64,000 bases of DNA, from NCBI GenBank assembly GCA_029379225.1, contig JAQYWR010000032.1, positions 1-64,000 of the forward strand, in the 5' to 3' direction. The position numbers were made by a program, and so were the translations under genes. This document shows, piece after piece, positions 36,465-46,777 of the stretch; the first letter of the stretch is position 1; every line of letters starts with the position of its first letter. A model generated the notes under the pieces. That model was given only the letters and a program-made list of their open reading frames with translations. It made no database searches and was not told the DNA's origin. The DNA comes from Nostoc sp. S4. GTDB taxonomy: Bacteria; Cyanobacteriota; Cyanobacteriia; Cyanobacteriales; Nostocaceae.

Positions 36465-37835
36465 CTAAAGATTACTTTCAATCAACTGGCGATATTCGCT
36501 CTTTTGCTTGACGCCTTTGACTTCCTTCACCAGTTCCTTGTTTTTGAACAGTTGAACCGTTGGTGTTCCTGTAACATTGGCATTTTCGGCAATGTCTCGG
36601 TCTTTGTCGATATCAATTTCCACAAAGTGAATTTTGTTGTCAAATTCATCCACCACTTTATTTAAAATTGGCTTCAGGGTGTGACAAGGACCGCAACCAG
36701 GAGAGACGTATTTGACTAGGAGTAAGCGATCGCTTTCATGGAACAATTTCCGTAAAGCGTAACCTCCCTGATGGCGTGTCCCATCCAAATTAAATCCAGC
36801 TTCTTCTTCAGCTTCAGTCTTTTTGGCTGGCTGATGTTCTAATTCATTATCTGCTGTTTCTGGCTGTTGATGGAATTCTTGAATCAAGCCAGTGGAAGAT
36901 AACCAACGTTCTGCCAACATCGCTGCCATACAGCCAGTACCCGCAGCAGTAATTGCTTGGCGAAATTCATGATCTTGTACGTCACCAGCCGCAAAAACGC
37001 CCTCGATACTAGTTTCTACAGAACTGGGTTTGGTGACAACGTAACCTATCTCATCCAGTTCCAATTGCCCTTTAAATAAAGAAGTATTGGGAGTGTGACC
37101 AACGGCGTAGAATAAACCTTTAGCGTGGAGTTCGCTCTCTTCACCTGTTTTAGTGTTGCGGATTTTTACTCCTTCCATGTGACCGTTACCGAAGATATCT
37201 ACGGCTTCTGTGTTCCAATGCACCTGGATTTTCGGGTTACTCAAAACTCGGTCTTGCATGGCTTTAGAAGCCCGCATCTTATCGCTGCGTACCAACATAT
37301 TTACCTTAGAACCGTATTTGGTAAGGTAAATAGACTCTTCAGCCGCCGAGTCACCAGCGCCAATTACAGCCAATTCTGCACCGTGAAAAATTGGTGTTGC
37401 ACCATCACAAATTGCACAAGCAGAGATACCCCGACTCCAAAATTCGTGTTCGTTGGGTAAACCTAAACGTTTTGCTGTCGCACCAGTAGCAATAACTATG
37501 CTGTTAGTTTTGATTTCCCTTTCTTGCGATCGCACTGTAAAGGGACGCTGACTCAAGTCAACTGATGTAACATCTTCAGTATATAGCTCAGCCCCCCAGC
37601 GCTCTGCTTGCGCCTTCATTTGATCCATCAGTTCCGGCCCGGTAATCCCTTGAGGAAACCCAGGAAAGTTTTCGACTTCCGTGGTTGTCATTAATTGCCC
37701 ACCAGGCAAACCCCCGGCTTGGAAACCTTCAAATACAACGGGTTTGAGGTTAGCACGTCCGGCATAGATGGCGGCTGTGTAACCTGCTGGCCCAGAACCG
37801 ATAATTACTAAGTTTTCTACTGTGGGGTTAGTCAT
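36465..37835 (-). CDS. ntrC-type trxB: NADPH thioredoxin reductase-thioredoxin fusion (NTRC)
   Basis: The 456-residue protein starts with an FAD-binding NTR domain: [14 protein letters not shown] (13-26), the redox CAICDG (140-145) and the NADPH motif GAGDSAAEE (159-167). It ends with a thioredoxin domain with [12 protein letters not shown] (378-389; C381/C384). NTRC reduces 2-Cys peroxiredoxins and regulates photosynthetic enzymes with NADPH, in cyanobacteria and chloroplasts. An in-frame ATG at 37853 is possible but lacks a family match. The acidic linker (about 320-350) joins the domains. The symbol is descriptive, and this gene is not nitrogen regulator C. Confidence 0.95.
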   Translation of the reverse strand: MTNPTVENLVIIGSGPAGYTAAIYAGRANLKPVVFEGFQAGGLPGGQLMTTTEVENFPGFPQGITGPELMDQMKAQAERWGAELYTEDVTSVDLSQRPFTVRSQEREIKTNSIVIATGATAKRLGLPNEHEFWSRGISACAICDGATPIFHGAELAVIGAGDSAAEESIYLTKYGSKVNMLVRSDKMRASKAMQDRVLSNPKIQVHWNTEAVDIFGNGHMEGVKIRNTKTGEESELHAKGLFYAVGHTPNTSLFKGQLELDEIGYVVTKPSSVETSIEGVFAAGDVQDHEFRQAITAAGTGCMAAMLAERWLSSTGLIQEFHQQPETADNELEHQPAKKTEAEEEAGFNLDGTRHQGGYALRKLFHESDRLLLVKYVSPGCGPCHTLKPILNKVVDEFDNKIHFVEIDIDKDRDIAENANVTGTPTVQLFKNKELVKEVKGVKQKSEYRQLIESNL

Positions 37836-37999
37836 GAATATATCCGAACTCATAACGACTACGTTTAATATAGCATAACAAATTGGGATTGGCTAGGGCA
37901 GATGGTAAGCGATGGTCTGTGCCCGGCCGGAAGTGAAAAGGGGAAAAATTGGTAACAGACAGTGCTTATAGCTTGCCGCTTGATGTGCGAGGAGTATTT

Positions 38000-38596
38000 A
38001 TGATAGCTATAAGAGTATTTTGTCGTGTTATGTCTTTGACTATTACAGACTTAGAGCAGCTACAAACCGAGCATCCAGAATGGCAAATGGAGCTGGTAGA
38101 AGGGAAAATTATAGTTATGGGGCCATCAGATTACGAATCAGAGGAAATTGGCGCTCGTCTAATTACCTTCTTGAATATCTGGGTCATGTCGCGCAAGCTG
38201 GGGCGTGTAACTGGTTCTAGCGCTGGGTTTATTCTGCCAAGTATAGAAGAGGACGACTCAGAAAAAAGAAACCTGCGTGCCCCCGATGTGTCTTTTGTTC
38301 GGGCTGACCGATTGAAGAAGACCAAGCGCGACTTTGTAGAGTTAGTTCCAGACTTAATGATTGAGATTAAATCTAAAAGCGACAGAATTAAACCGCTTGA
38401 AGAAAAGATTCAGTTATTTTTGCAGCTTGGGTCTGTAGTCGGCATACTGATTGACCCAGACAAATTGACACTAACGGTTTACCAACTAAACCAAGCCCCG
38501 GCGTTATTGCAAAATGGTGACACGCTTACACTACCGGACTTGCTACCAGGTTGGGAATTGGCGATATCAGAACTGTGGCCACCTGAGTTTGAATAA
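38000..38596 (+). CDS. Uma2 family endonuclease-like protein
   Basis: This 198-residue protein of the DUF820/Uma2 group, highly multiplied in cyanobacteria, has a PD-(D/E)xK fold: ELVEGKIIVMG early, then RAPDVSFVRADRLKK, then VPDLMIEIKSKSD, which carries the D...ExK residues. Function in vivo is unknown. The ATG at 38000 has GAGGAG five bases upstream, while starts at 37949 or 38030 lack it. It is followed by a perfect 12-bp palindrome. Confidence 0.83.
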   Translation: MIAIRVFCRVMSLTITDLEQLQTEHPEWQMELVEGKIIVMGPSDYESEEIGARLITFLNIWVMSRKLGRVTGSSAGFILPSIEEDDSEKRNLRAPDVSFVRADRLKKTKRDFVELVPDLMIEIKSKSDRIKPLEEKIQLFLQLGSVVGILIDPDKLTLTVYQLNQAPALLQNGDTLTLPDLLPGWELAISELWPPEFE

Positions 38597-38635
38597 AATA
38601 CTCCAATAATCGAAGTGGAATATTACGTTTTTCGT

Positions 38636-38661
38636 AGGGTAGCACAGAGCTGTGCTACCCT
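38636..38661. terminator. Perfect 12-bp palindrome after the Uma2 gene
   Basis: AGGGTAGCACAG (38636-38647) pairs with CTGTGCTACCCT (38650-38661) over a two-base loop, 39 bases after the stop. It is probably a dispersed palindrome that may act as terminator; no T tract follows. Confidence 0.55.
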
Positions 38662-38799
38662 GCCGTGCATGGTATCCGAACTAAAACCACTATATTTATT
38701 TGGTCAAAAAATTTTTAACTGGTGTGATAGGAAAGCGATCGCAACTGGGTAAGTTACATATAGAACACCCAAGCACTTCCTATCCCAGGGAAAACACTT

Positions 38800-39357
38800 A
38801 TGAAAACTGAATTGAAAGCAAAGTTTCTCCAACACATTCTCGGTAAAAAGAAGGAAAACGAAGGTTTTACACTTATTGAACTATTGGTTGTAATTATTAT
38901 TATCGGGATTCTGTCAGCTATTGCCCTACCTTCTTTCTTGAACCAAGCTAACAAAGCCAAGCAGTCGGAAGCCAAGCAAAACGTTGGTGCCATGAACCGA
39001 CAACAGCAAGCCTACTATCTGGAGAAGAATACTTTTACAAGTAACATGTCAGATTTGGGTCTTGGTATTAAAACGGCAAGTACCAACTATACGTTTACAA
39101 TTTCTGCTCTCTCTAGCGGTACTACAGTGGGTATAACTAACCAATCAAGACGAGTGACCTCAACTGCTCCTTTGAAAGTTTATATTGGTGGTGCAAACGT
39201 AGGTACTATATCATCAACTAGTGAAGCAACCACACTAACTGTATTGTGTGAAGCAACTAACCCTGGTAGCATATCGGGTGCTGCGGATGGAACAGAAACA
39301 GCTACCTACGCTGCTTCTGGTCCTACCTGTCCTAGTACATACTCACCTCTTAACTAG
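38800..39357 (+). CDS. pilA: Type IV major pilin-like protein
   Basis: The 185-residue prepilin has a 22-residue basic leader and the class III cleavage site EG|FTLIELL (G22/F23, with E27 at position 5 of the mature form) before an N-terminal membrane helix that builds the pilus core (LLVVIIIIGILSAIALPSFL). The C-terminal domain is rich in Ser, Thr and Gly, with Cys in TVLCEAT and GPTCPS that may form the D-region disulphide. In cyanobacteria type IV pili drive twitching, adhesion and DNA uptake. The Ser/Thr-rich surface would suit O-glycosylation. It is followed by a terminator and a GT41 gene. Confidence 0.93.
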   Translation: MKTELKAKFLQHILGKKKENEGFTLIELLVVIIIIGILSAIALPSFLNQANKAKQSEAKQNVGAMNRQQQAYYLEKNTFTSNMSDLGLGIKTASTNYTFTISALSSGTTVGITNQSRRVTSTAPLKVYIGGANVGTISSTSEATTLTVLCEATNPGSISGAADGTETATYAASGPTCPSTYSPLN

Positions 39358-39454
39358 AATTTATCAGAGAAGTTTGGGATTTGCACGAGGAATGACAAAC
39401 TATCTAAAGTTGTCATAAATTTAATTTCCAACTTCTATCAATGGCGAGTTACAA

Positions 39455-39493
39455 ATAAGTGGATAGATTATCCTATCCACTTATTATATTTTT
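39455..39493 (+). terminator. Strong intrinsic terminator after pilA
   Basis: ATAAGTGGATAG (39455-39466) pairs perfectly with CTATCCACTTAT (39473-39484) over a six-base loop, followed by TATATTTTTC. It lies 97 bases after the pilA stop and 28 bases before the GT41 start, so the GT41 gene depends on read-through or on a promoter inside the hairpin region. Confidence 0.85.
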
Positions 39494-39511
39494 CAGGAAT
39501 AATTTATTCGT

Positions 39512-41740
39512 ATGAATTTTCAATCTTCTTGTTTGTCTGAGATCCTTAACTGTCAAGAACAAGCCTTTGAATATTTTCTACAAGGTCAATATACAAAAGC
39601 TACTAGTTTATATGAACAACTAATAAATACAGAACCAGAAGTAAGTTCTCACTATTGGTATTTCGGGCTTGTATTACTTTTACAAGGTGAAGAAGCAGAA
39701 GCTCAAATGACTTGGCTACTGGGGATGGAAAAAGCCCAACCGGACGAGGTAGAGTTATGGACACTTGAACTCATACAAATTCTGCAAACAGAAGCAACTA
39801 GGCAAGAGACTCTGGGAAATTATTCTATTGGTTGGGCAATTCGTCAGCATATAAGAGAAATTAATTACAATGACATCAATAACCTGTTGAATATTATTCT
39901 AATTTCTCTCAAATTAGAAGGATTTACAGACAATGAGTTGAGTGATTGGGGAATCAACGAAATTCTTAAAAACGAGCAAAATATAAATTTTGACTTTCAG
40001 TTATTATTAAAACTATTACAGGAATTCTTAGAAGCCGCACCTTTACATCCAGTATTTTTAGATTTATTAGATTCATCTTTACCCTACTTTCCTGAGAATC
40101 AATCTCGCCTTGATATTCTACTACCTGCATCTATGAAAATAGGTCATAGTTTAAAGCAACCTCACATAGCCGCAGACATCTTAGAATTGTATTTGCAATT
40201 TGATGTTCAAAATCGAGAAGTTTTACTATGTTTAGCAGCTTTTTATCAAAACTCAGGAAAATATTTAAAAGGTATTGAAACTGCTAAATTTGGTTGCTCT
40301 TTAGCAGAAAAATTAACAGATAAAATTTATGGTAATTTTGTTGTACTTCGGGGTTTATTAAGTGCAGGTGGTTACTGGGAGGAGGTTATCAATACTTGTA
40401 AAAATATAGAAAAATTATTAATTTTATTAATAGAAAAACAAGATTCAGCACCAGAAGACCTAAATTTTCGTTTAATTACTTCTTTTTTTTGTATACCTCA
40501 TATTAAAGATGAACCAGTTATTGTTAGAAGAATTTTTAATAAAGTATCACATATTTTAGAAGTATCTACTCAGTTACATTTTAGTAAATACTTTGAACGA
40601 TATAAACAACAAAATATTAAGTTAAAAGAGTTCCCAAAATCCACAAACAAATTAAGAATTGGATATTTATCTCACTGTTTAAGAAGACATTCTGTCGGCT
40701 GGCTTGCTCGTTGGCTAATTCAGCATCACGCTCAAGAGAAGTTTGAAACTTATGTATATTTTATCAACTATAAGTTAATTGACGATCCGCTTCAGGATTG
40801 GTATGAAAATCAAGCGTCATTTGCTCGGCGATTAGGTATGAATAGCTGGGAAATTGCCGAACAGATACATCGAGACAAAATTGACATTTTAGTCGATCTT
40901 GATAGTGTAACTTTAGATATTACTTGTGAAGTGATGGCACTCAAGCCAGCACCATTGCAATTAACTTGGCTGGGTTGGGATGCATCTGGAATACCAAGTA
41001 TTGATTACTTTATTGCTGACCCTTATGTATTACCAGATTCAGCGCAGAATTATTATACAGAAAAAATTTGGCGATTGCCACATACTTATATAGCTGTTGA
41101 TGGATTCGAGATAGGAGTTCCTAACTTACGGCGAACAGATTTAGAGATTCCTAACGATGCTGTTGTATATTTAAGCGCTCAACGGGGATATAAACGTCAT
41201 CCTGAAACTACAAGATGGCAAATGAAAATTATTAAAGAAGTTCCAAATAGCTACTTTTTGATTAAGGGCGATGCTGAAGAAGAAGCTATTAAAGAGTTTT
41301 TCTATACAATAGCAGCAGCAGAGGGTGTAGAGTGCGATCGCCTGCGGTTTTTACCCTTAGATCTCACTGAAGCGATTCATAGAGCTAATTTAGCGATCGC
41401 TGATATTGTATTAGATACTTATCCATATAATGGAGCGACAACAACCCTAGAAACATTGTGGATGGGTATCCCCTTGGTAACGCGAGTCGGCGAACAGTTT
41501 GCAGCTCGTAATAGCTACACCATGATGATGAATGCAGGTATCATAGAAGGCATTGCCTGGACTGATGAAGAGTATATAGAGTGGGGCGTGCGTCTAGGGA
41601 AAGATGAGGCTTTACGCCAGCAAGTCGCTTTGAAGCTAAAAGCATCGCGTCAAACAGCACCACTATGGAATGGTAAGCAGTTTACCCGTGAGATGGAAAA
41701 CGCCTACGAGCAGATGTGGCAAAGGTATACGGGTACTTGA
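39512..41740 (+). CDS. SPINDLY-like O-GlcNAc transferase-type glycosyltransferase (GT41) with TPRs
   Basis: The 742-residue protein starts with TPR-like helices (20-110; e.g. FLQGQYTKATSLYEQLI) and a helical middle, then the two-lobed GT41 domain (about 375-740): KLRIGYLSHCLRRHSVGWLA, DILVDLDSVTLD, APLQLTWLGWDASGIPSIDY, VVYLSAQRGYKRHPET, and the nucleotide-binding DTYPYNGATTTLETLWMGIP and VTRVGEQFAARNSYTMM. This is the SPINDLY-like bacterial type that glycosylates Ser/Thr of proteins. It sits directly after pilA and faces the nonulosonate locus, so pilin is a candidate acceptor. Confidence 0.88.
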   Translation: MNFQSSCLSEILNCQEQAFEYFLQGQYTKATSLYEQLINTEPEVSSHYWYFGLVLLLQGEEAEAQMTWLLGMEKAQPDEVELWTLELIQILQTEATRQETLGNYSIGWAIRQHIREINYNDINNLLNIILISLKLEGFTDNELSDWGINEILKNEQNINFDFQLLLKLLQEFLEAAPLHPVFLDLLDSSLPYFPENQSRLDILLPASMKIGHSLKQPHIAADILELYLQFDVQNREVLLCLAAFYQNSGKYLKGIETAKFGCSLAEKLTDKIYGNFVVLRGLLSAGGYWEEVINTCKNIEKLLILLIEKQDSAPEDLNFRLITSFFCIPHIKDEPVIVRRIFNKVSHILEVSTQLHFSKYFERYKQQNIKLKEFPKSTNKLRIGYLSHCLRRHSVGWLARWLIQHHAQEKFETYVYFINYKLIDDPLQDWYENQASFARRLGMNSWEIAEQIHRDKIDILVDLDSVTLDITCEVMALKPAPLQLTWLGWDASGIPSIDYFIADPYVLPDSAQNYYTEKIWRLPHTYIAVDGFEIGVPNLRRTDLEIPNDAVVYLSAQRGYKRHPETTRWQMKIIKEVPNSYFLIKGDAEEEAIKEFFYTIAAAEGVECDRLRFLPLDLTEAIHRANLAIADIVLDTYPYNGATTTLETLWMGIPLVTRVGEQFAARNSYTMMMNAGIIEGIAWTDEEYIEWGVRLGKDEALRQQVALKLKASRQTAPLWNGKQFTREMENAYEQMWQRYTGT

Positions 41741-41828
41741 ACTAACAGCGTGCAGCTAGTAATTACCTTAAATTATAGCTGCAACTTTCTGCCAAAAATT
41801 ATTTATGTCAAGCTTAATTTAACTAAAA

Positions 41829-44800
41829 CTAGACAGTTATAACCTCTAGGTTGGAGCTAATTAAGCTATCCAGGTTGCACAAAGGAAGAGTTTCTGCTTT
41901 TGCTTGTGCGATCGCCTGATGATTATCTGTTGCTAAAGTAATTCGAGTATGAATTCTAGATAAAAGAGTTTTCCATTGTGTATCACTCATCTTACCTAGC
42001 AAAGAAATTTCTAGTCCCTCAGTTATATCTACATCATCTTCCATGAGCAAATTCATGGTCAAAGACGATAAAAGCATATCGGCTTCTTCTTTGGTAATAT
42101 TGTGAGTATCAATTAGAAGAGTTATGTGACTTTTATCTGGGTGAGTAGTAAGAGTAGAAATAACACTTGCTAAATCTTGATATAATAGGTCTTCTGATTG
42201 TGACCAGTCTGGGAAAATAATTAGGTTAATATCTCCTAAGCGGAAATTTTGAGTTAGAGTATCTGCAAGATATTTACTAAATAGTTCTTGGAAAAGACTG
42301 CCTATTTTAGCAGAGTAAGAGCGGCTATCTAAAAAACTAGGATTACCTTGCATTTTTTCTTTGATTTGAGCGCTCTTTTGTTGGCGTAATTCAGGATCGG
42401 TTCCGAGTGCGATCGCTAAGTGTATATAAGACTCTTCGCTATCTGCAACTAAATCAGATATATCTAATGCTTGCACCATTGCGGCTCCCATTGCAGAGCG
42501 AAAGCTAGTTCCCTGTCTAGCAATTACTGGCAGATTAACTTGTAGTGGTTCTACTAGAGAAGTTGTTCCCGCAAATGGATAGGAATCTAGATAGACATCA
42601 GCAATTTTGAAGTATTCTTTAACTTCTTCCCGGTTTGGCACTGGTTGAGGATCTAAAACTATTAATTGCTCTGCTGGTATTCCATGCTTTGAAAACATTT
42701 TAATTAAGTGATTCACAAAAGCTTTCTTAGGATAATTGTTTGACCAATTCGGACCAAATGGCAGAAGCACTAAAACGGAGTTGGGAACTCCAGAAATGAT
42801 TTTTGCCCATGTATCAATTAATTCAGGGATAATTTTGAAGAAGTTAGCACCAGAGACAAAAATAACTGTTTCTTTAGAGATACCTAAACTTTCTCGATCA
42901 ACTTTGATAGTTACATTTTCTTGTTCATTATTATAACTAAAGCAATGAGCAGTTCCTTCTAGTTTCAGCAACTTTTCTCGATATTGCTGTTCTGACGTTG
43001 CTAATAAATCGGTGAGCGTACCTGAGATATAATAATCAATGTGTTGCATTCCAGTTGTTACAACCGAGCCGCCACTAGTAACTTGTATTCTAGCTAACCT
43101 ATGCATTGATAAGAGGCAGATTTGATTGGTTACTGCCGTTATATTGGTCGCAATGAATAATATATCTAGATCGTCAGTACGAATAGTATTTGCTTGTTCT
43201 GCTAAATCTTGTGGCAGCAGCTTAAAGGAGTTGGCACAACTTTGGCAATATTGCTCTAAAGGATGACCAGTTTGATTGAGAGAGTACAAAATTACTTCAA
43301 AGTAGCGGCTGATATACTCATAAACAGGAAGTGTAGCAAATGTTTCTGCTGAAGGCAGAAAATGTGCTGCCAGAATACCCATGCGAATTTTTTTTCTGGT
43401 TACAGGTCTATCGTCAAATTCATAATTGACTTGATAGCCATTAATTTTCAAGAAAAAGTCTAGTATTTCCGCACGTTTTACATAGATATCTTTAAGATTA
43501 GCTTCATTAAAGTATATATGAATAAAATTAGCGATTTGGACAAAATGGTGAACTACTTCATGCCATAACAGAGAATCTTGATTTCTAAATATGGACGTGT
43601 GTAAGTAATCAATCCAACCCTGTATATAGTGATAGTAGTTCTCTGCTTCTCCCAGTTCTTGAAAGTAAATTTGAGGTTGAAACAGGAATTTTAGGTAGTC
43701 ATTAATGAACCATGTAGGAATAGTAGAGATTTCATGCTGTAAGGGTAACTGGTCAGCACAACGATAGAGCATAGCTGCCAATATATACTGAACCGCTTTT
43801 GAGCCATTGAAGCCTCTAGAAATGTGTGTGGCGACTTCCTCTATAAAAGCTTGTTCAGTAGGAGTAAATGATTCATTTCTTATACCACTATTAAGCAATA
43901 TTTGATGTACTTTTCCCAAATATCCTAAGTATACGCTTTCAATTTCAGAATCTGATATATTCAGCCATTCCTGGGCAGTTTGATAACGAGCCTGACGGAT
44001 ATTTGCTATTGCTGTGCGACTAGTCGGCTCTTGTTGATATTGTTTGACGTAAGTAGAAACTTTAGAAAAAATCTCTTGTTCTTGATCTTGAATATCTACA
44101 TTAACTTCAGGAGCAAATTGTTTCTGAATTTCCTGCCGATATTCTTGAGTTATTGCCAAATAGCCGTTTCCAGGAATTTGATTTGTACTTAAATTAGATA
44201 CTGACTTAACTACAAGCAATTCGGCTATGACATGAATTACTCCACCAGGAGATTCTTCATGTTCAAGTTTCACAGCTTTAAACTCACCTTGAAATCCATA
44301 TCTTTTACAAAGTTCTATATAAGCAGGAAATTCACTACAGTAGTAGAGAAAAGAATTAATATTCCAAAAACTGATATGAGTAGGGTCTTGAAAAGCTCCT
44401 CGACCATCAGTCGATGGTACGCGAATGTCAACTTTTGCACCAGGCTTACAAACTCTCCAAATCTCATTCATTGTGTGAATTCGGTCATAGAGATGTTCGA
44501 TAATGTCGTGTGCCCTCAACTCATCAACTGAACTATCAGGAAAGGGAAATTCTTTACTGAGGTCGGCAACAATATCAACACCGATACCAGGAGCAATATC
44601 TACGCCAATGAAATCTTTAGGTTTATGAATTCCACAGCCTATATCTACACGCAATATATCTGCTTGTGTTGTAAATTTTTGAGAGTCAGTTGATAAATTA
44701 TCTGGCATTACAATCTCACTTTTAACAAAATTTATAATCCGCTCATTCGCCTTACCATCTAGTTCGCCTAAGTATTTTTGTGTAAACAATTTTTGTGTTT

Positions 44801-46559
44801 TCTGTTGGCGCTTTCTTTCCTGATGATCGCTGTTTAGCTTTTCAATTGCCGGAATTAGTTCTTCACGATTATATACTCCTATTGCTGCACCTTCTTTGCC
44901 ATAGGGTTGATAATCTCTAATTCCTAATAAATCTAAAAAAATAGAAGGCTTATTCAGTGCGATCGCATAACTTAGTACACTGGTTGCTCCGCCAATAACA
45001 ATATCACTTTCTGCAATTTGGTCGAGTATATTACTTGAGTTATCAATCTTGATATTAATACCAAAGAGATTGGCTAATTCACCCAAGTAATTCATGTTTT
45101 CAGCACCATGAGGCCTGATAGTAATTTGAACATTCAAATGCTTGGCTGCTTCCATAAGAGTTTCATATAAATAATAGTAAAACTTATGGATTGATGTACT
45201 TAAAAATAGTAAATGTAGTTTGTTATGGGCAACCTGTTTTGTTTTTCTACTGCTGAGATGCTGTCTTATCTCTTTTTCAATCCAAGGCCAGCCAGTAACA
45301 ATAACTTGTTTTGCTGACCAACCAAGATTGTCTATATAATAATGCTGACCATAAGAACCCCATGTAGCTACATAATCCGGTCTTGTCTCAGAATAATTAT
45401 GTTGCCAATGATGCATATCAGAGCGTTCATTTTTTGATATTTGAGTATTGGAAGTTCCATGCTCAATTACCAGTTTTTTAATTCCATGCAGTTTTGCTAC
45501 TGCTCCGAACGAACGCGCTGCTAGTGAAACTTCTTCGGCCATGACGATAAATTTAGGTTGCACTTGAGTTAGTACCCAGTGACCGCATTCTAGCCAAGCA
45601 CGAACTAAGGGAATATCAAAGTTTAATAAAAGGTCTACTCTTGATTGAATAATTTTCCAGATGTCTAGCTGATAGTCTAAGAAAGCATCAGAAAATCGGC
45701 GATCGTTTAAAAGCTGATTAATTTCTACTGAACTTTGGTTGTTTAAATCTTGAATAAGAGGAACAGGAATTGAATCTGAAGCACCATGCCATCCAAACCA
45801 TAGATGCTGTTGAATTAAATCTAGTGTTTTGAGATTAAAAGAATTTGCTAATGCTTCACCAATAGGTGCATAATTTTTTAAAAAATTATTTTGTAGTGCT
45901 AATAAAACGTCTGATTTTAATAATTTTTTATTATGGTTAACTGTGGCTCTTTGGCTATGTTGAGGCTGCCAAGGTTGATATTGGGATTTATAAATTAAAT
46001 CAATCTGCTGTTCTCGAACGTTAGATGATTTAAACGCCGTAGGAATTTCTAAATCTTTAATAATTACTTTTAGATTTTTGATAGCACCCCATACTTGATT
46101 TTCATAATTAGTCTGAGGTGGAGGAGCCAAACCCCATTGTGTTACAGCAGTAAATGGTGATTGGTTCACCCAAATTTCTTTGGGTTGGTATTTTTGGATA
46201 ATTGCTAATGCCAGATGAAAAGAAACAATAGCTTCGTAGAAGAAATAGTAGATAAGATTAAGACAACAAGATAAAATATCAATATGTTGATAAATAATTG
46301 AAAGTCCGTAATCGAGGCCAACCTGTCGCAAAGTTTGCTCAAATTTACATCTAAGATATTCTGCCTCATTGGCAATAGTACAAAAATCTAATTGTCGATA
46401 TAATTCAACTACATCATCGGCTGGAATTTTAGCTGCACGAAATATTAGATGAGGCTCAATTCCTGAATAAATTACTTTACCTTCTTGTAATAGTTCTGGG
46501 TGTGCAATTAACCACTCAGCATCTGCAAGTGTGTATGCTAGGTATAATCTATCAACCAT
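41829..46559 (-). CDS. Giant three-domain protein: glycosyltransferase, methyltransferase, GT41-like
   Basis: This 1576-residue protein has three enzyme-like regions. The N-terminal region (1-620) resembles capsule-type GT-B transferases (HGTSNTQISKNERSD, VTGWPWIEKEI, IRPHGAEN, GATSVLSYAIALNKPSIFLD). A SAM methyltransferase-like region (about 638-800) has VDIGCGIHKP, then ELRAHDIIEHLYDRI and VCKPGAKVDIRVPST. A GT41/SPINDLY-like domain (about 1055-1400) has MGILAAHFLPSAETF and YLDSYPFAGTTSLVEPLQV. The tail (1430-1576) is unassigned. It is co-directional with the nonulosonate genes and 218 bases after the previous one. It could extend and modify a glycan chain, but its donor and acceptor are unknown. 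Confidence 0.85.
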   Translation of the reverse strand: MVDRLYLAYTLADAEWLIAHPELLQEGKVIYSGIEPHLIFRAAKIPADDVVELYRQLDFCTIANEAEYLRCKFEQTLRQVGLDYGLSIIYQHIDILSCCLNLIYYFFYEAIVSFHLALAIIQKYQPKEIWVNQSPFTAVTQWGLAPPPQTNYENQVWGAIKNLKVIIKDLEIPTAFKSSNVREQQIDLIYKSQYQPWQPQHSQRATVNHNKKLLKSDVLLALQNNFLKNYAPIGEALANSFNLKTLDLIQQHLWFGWHGASDSIPVPLIQDLNNQSSVEINQLLNDRRFSDAFLDYQLDIWKIIQSRVDLLLNFDIPLVRAWLECGHWVLTQVQPKFIVMAEEVSLAARSFGAVAKLHGIKKLVIEHGTSNTQISKNERSDMHHWQHNYSETRPDYVATWGSYGQHYYIDNLGWSAKQVIVTGWPWIEKEIRQHLSSRKTKQVAHNKLHLLFLSTSIHKFYYYLYETLMEAAKHLNVQITIRPHGAENMNYLGELANLFGINIKIDNSSNILDQIAESDIVIGGATSVLSYAIALNKPSIFLDLLGIRDYQPYGKEGAAIGVYNREELIPAIEKLNSDHQERKRQQKTQKLFTQKYLGELDGKANERIINFVKSEIVMPDNLSTDSQKFTTQADILRVDIGCGIHKPKDFIGVDIAPGIGVDIVADLSKEFPFPDSSVDELRAHDIIEHLYDRIHTMNEIWRVCKPGAKVDIRVPSTDGRGAFQDPTHISFWNINSFLYYCSEFPAYIELCKRYGFQGEFKAVKLEHEESPGGVIHVIAELLVVKSVSNLSTNQIPGNGYLAITQEYRQEIQKQFAPEVNVDIQDQEQEIFSKVSTYVKQYQQEPTSRTAIANIRQARYQTAQEWLNISDSEIESVYLGYLGKVHQILLNSGIRNESFTPTEQAFIEEVATHISRGFNGSKAVQYILAAMLYRCADQLPLQHEISTIPTWFINDYLKFLFQPQIYFQELGEAENYYHYIQGWIDYLHTSIFRNQDSLLWHEVVHHFVQIANFIHIYFNEANLKDIYVKRAEILDFFLKINGYQVNYEFDDRPVTRKKIRMGILAAHFLPSAETFATLPVYEYISRYFEVILYSLNQTGHPLEQYCQSCANSFKLLPQDLAEQANTIRTDDLDILFIATNITAVTNQICLLSMHRLARIQVTSGGSVVTTGMQHIDYYISGTLTDLLATSEQQYREKLLKLEGTAHCFSYNNEQENVTIKVDRESLGISKETVIFVSGANFFKIIPELIDTWAKIISGVPNSVLVLLPFGPNWSNNYPKKAFVNHLIKMFSKHGIPAEQLIVLDPQPVPNREEVKEYFKIADVYLDSYPFAGTTSLVEPLQVNLPVIARQGTSFRSAMGAAMVQALDISDLVADSEESYIHLAIALGTDPELRQQKSAQIKEKMQGNPSFLDSRSYSAKIGSLFQELFSKYLADTLTQNFRLGDINLIIFPDWSQSEDLLYQDLASVISTLTTHPDKSHITLLIDTHNITKEEADMLLSSLTMNLLMEDDVDITEGLEISLLGKMSDTQWKTLLSRIHTRITLATDNHQAIAQAKAETLPLCNLDSLISSNLEVITV

Positions 46560-46777
46560 TGAAGAAACCTCATATTATTGATTTAGTTTTTTTGCATCCT
46601 GTTTGATTTAATATCCTCGTTACATATTGCAATATCTCCGAGATAAACCTCAGCTTGGATGCACTATACATAAGCTTTTTAGTGTGTAAATAATACTAGC
46701 TTTAGTATCTGTATTCAGCCTGAATCATCCACGGTATATAGTACCCAACATTTGAAAAAATGTTTCAAATTCAACAA

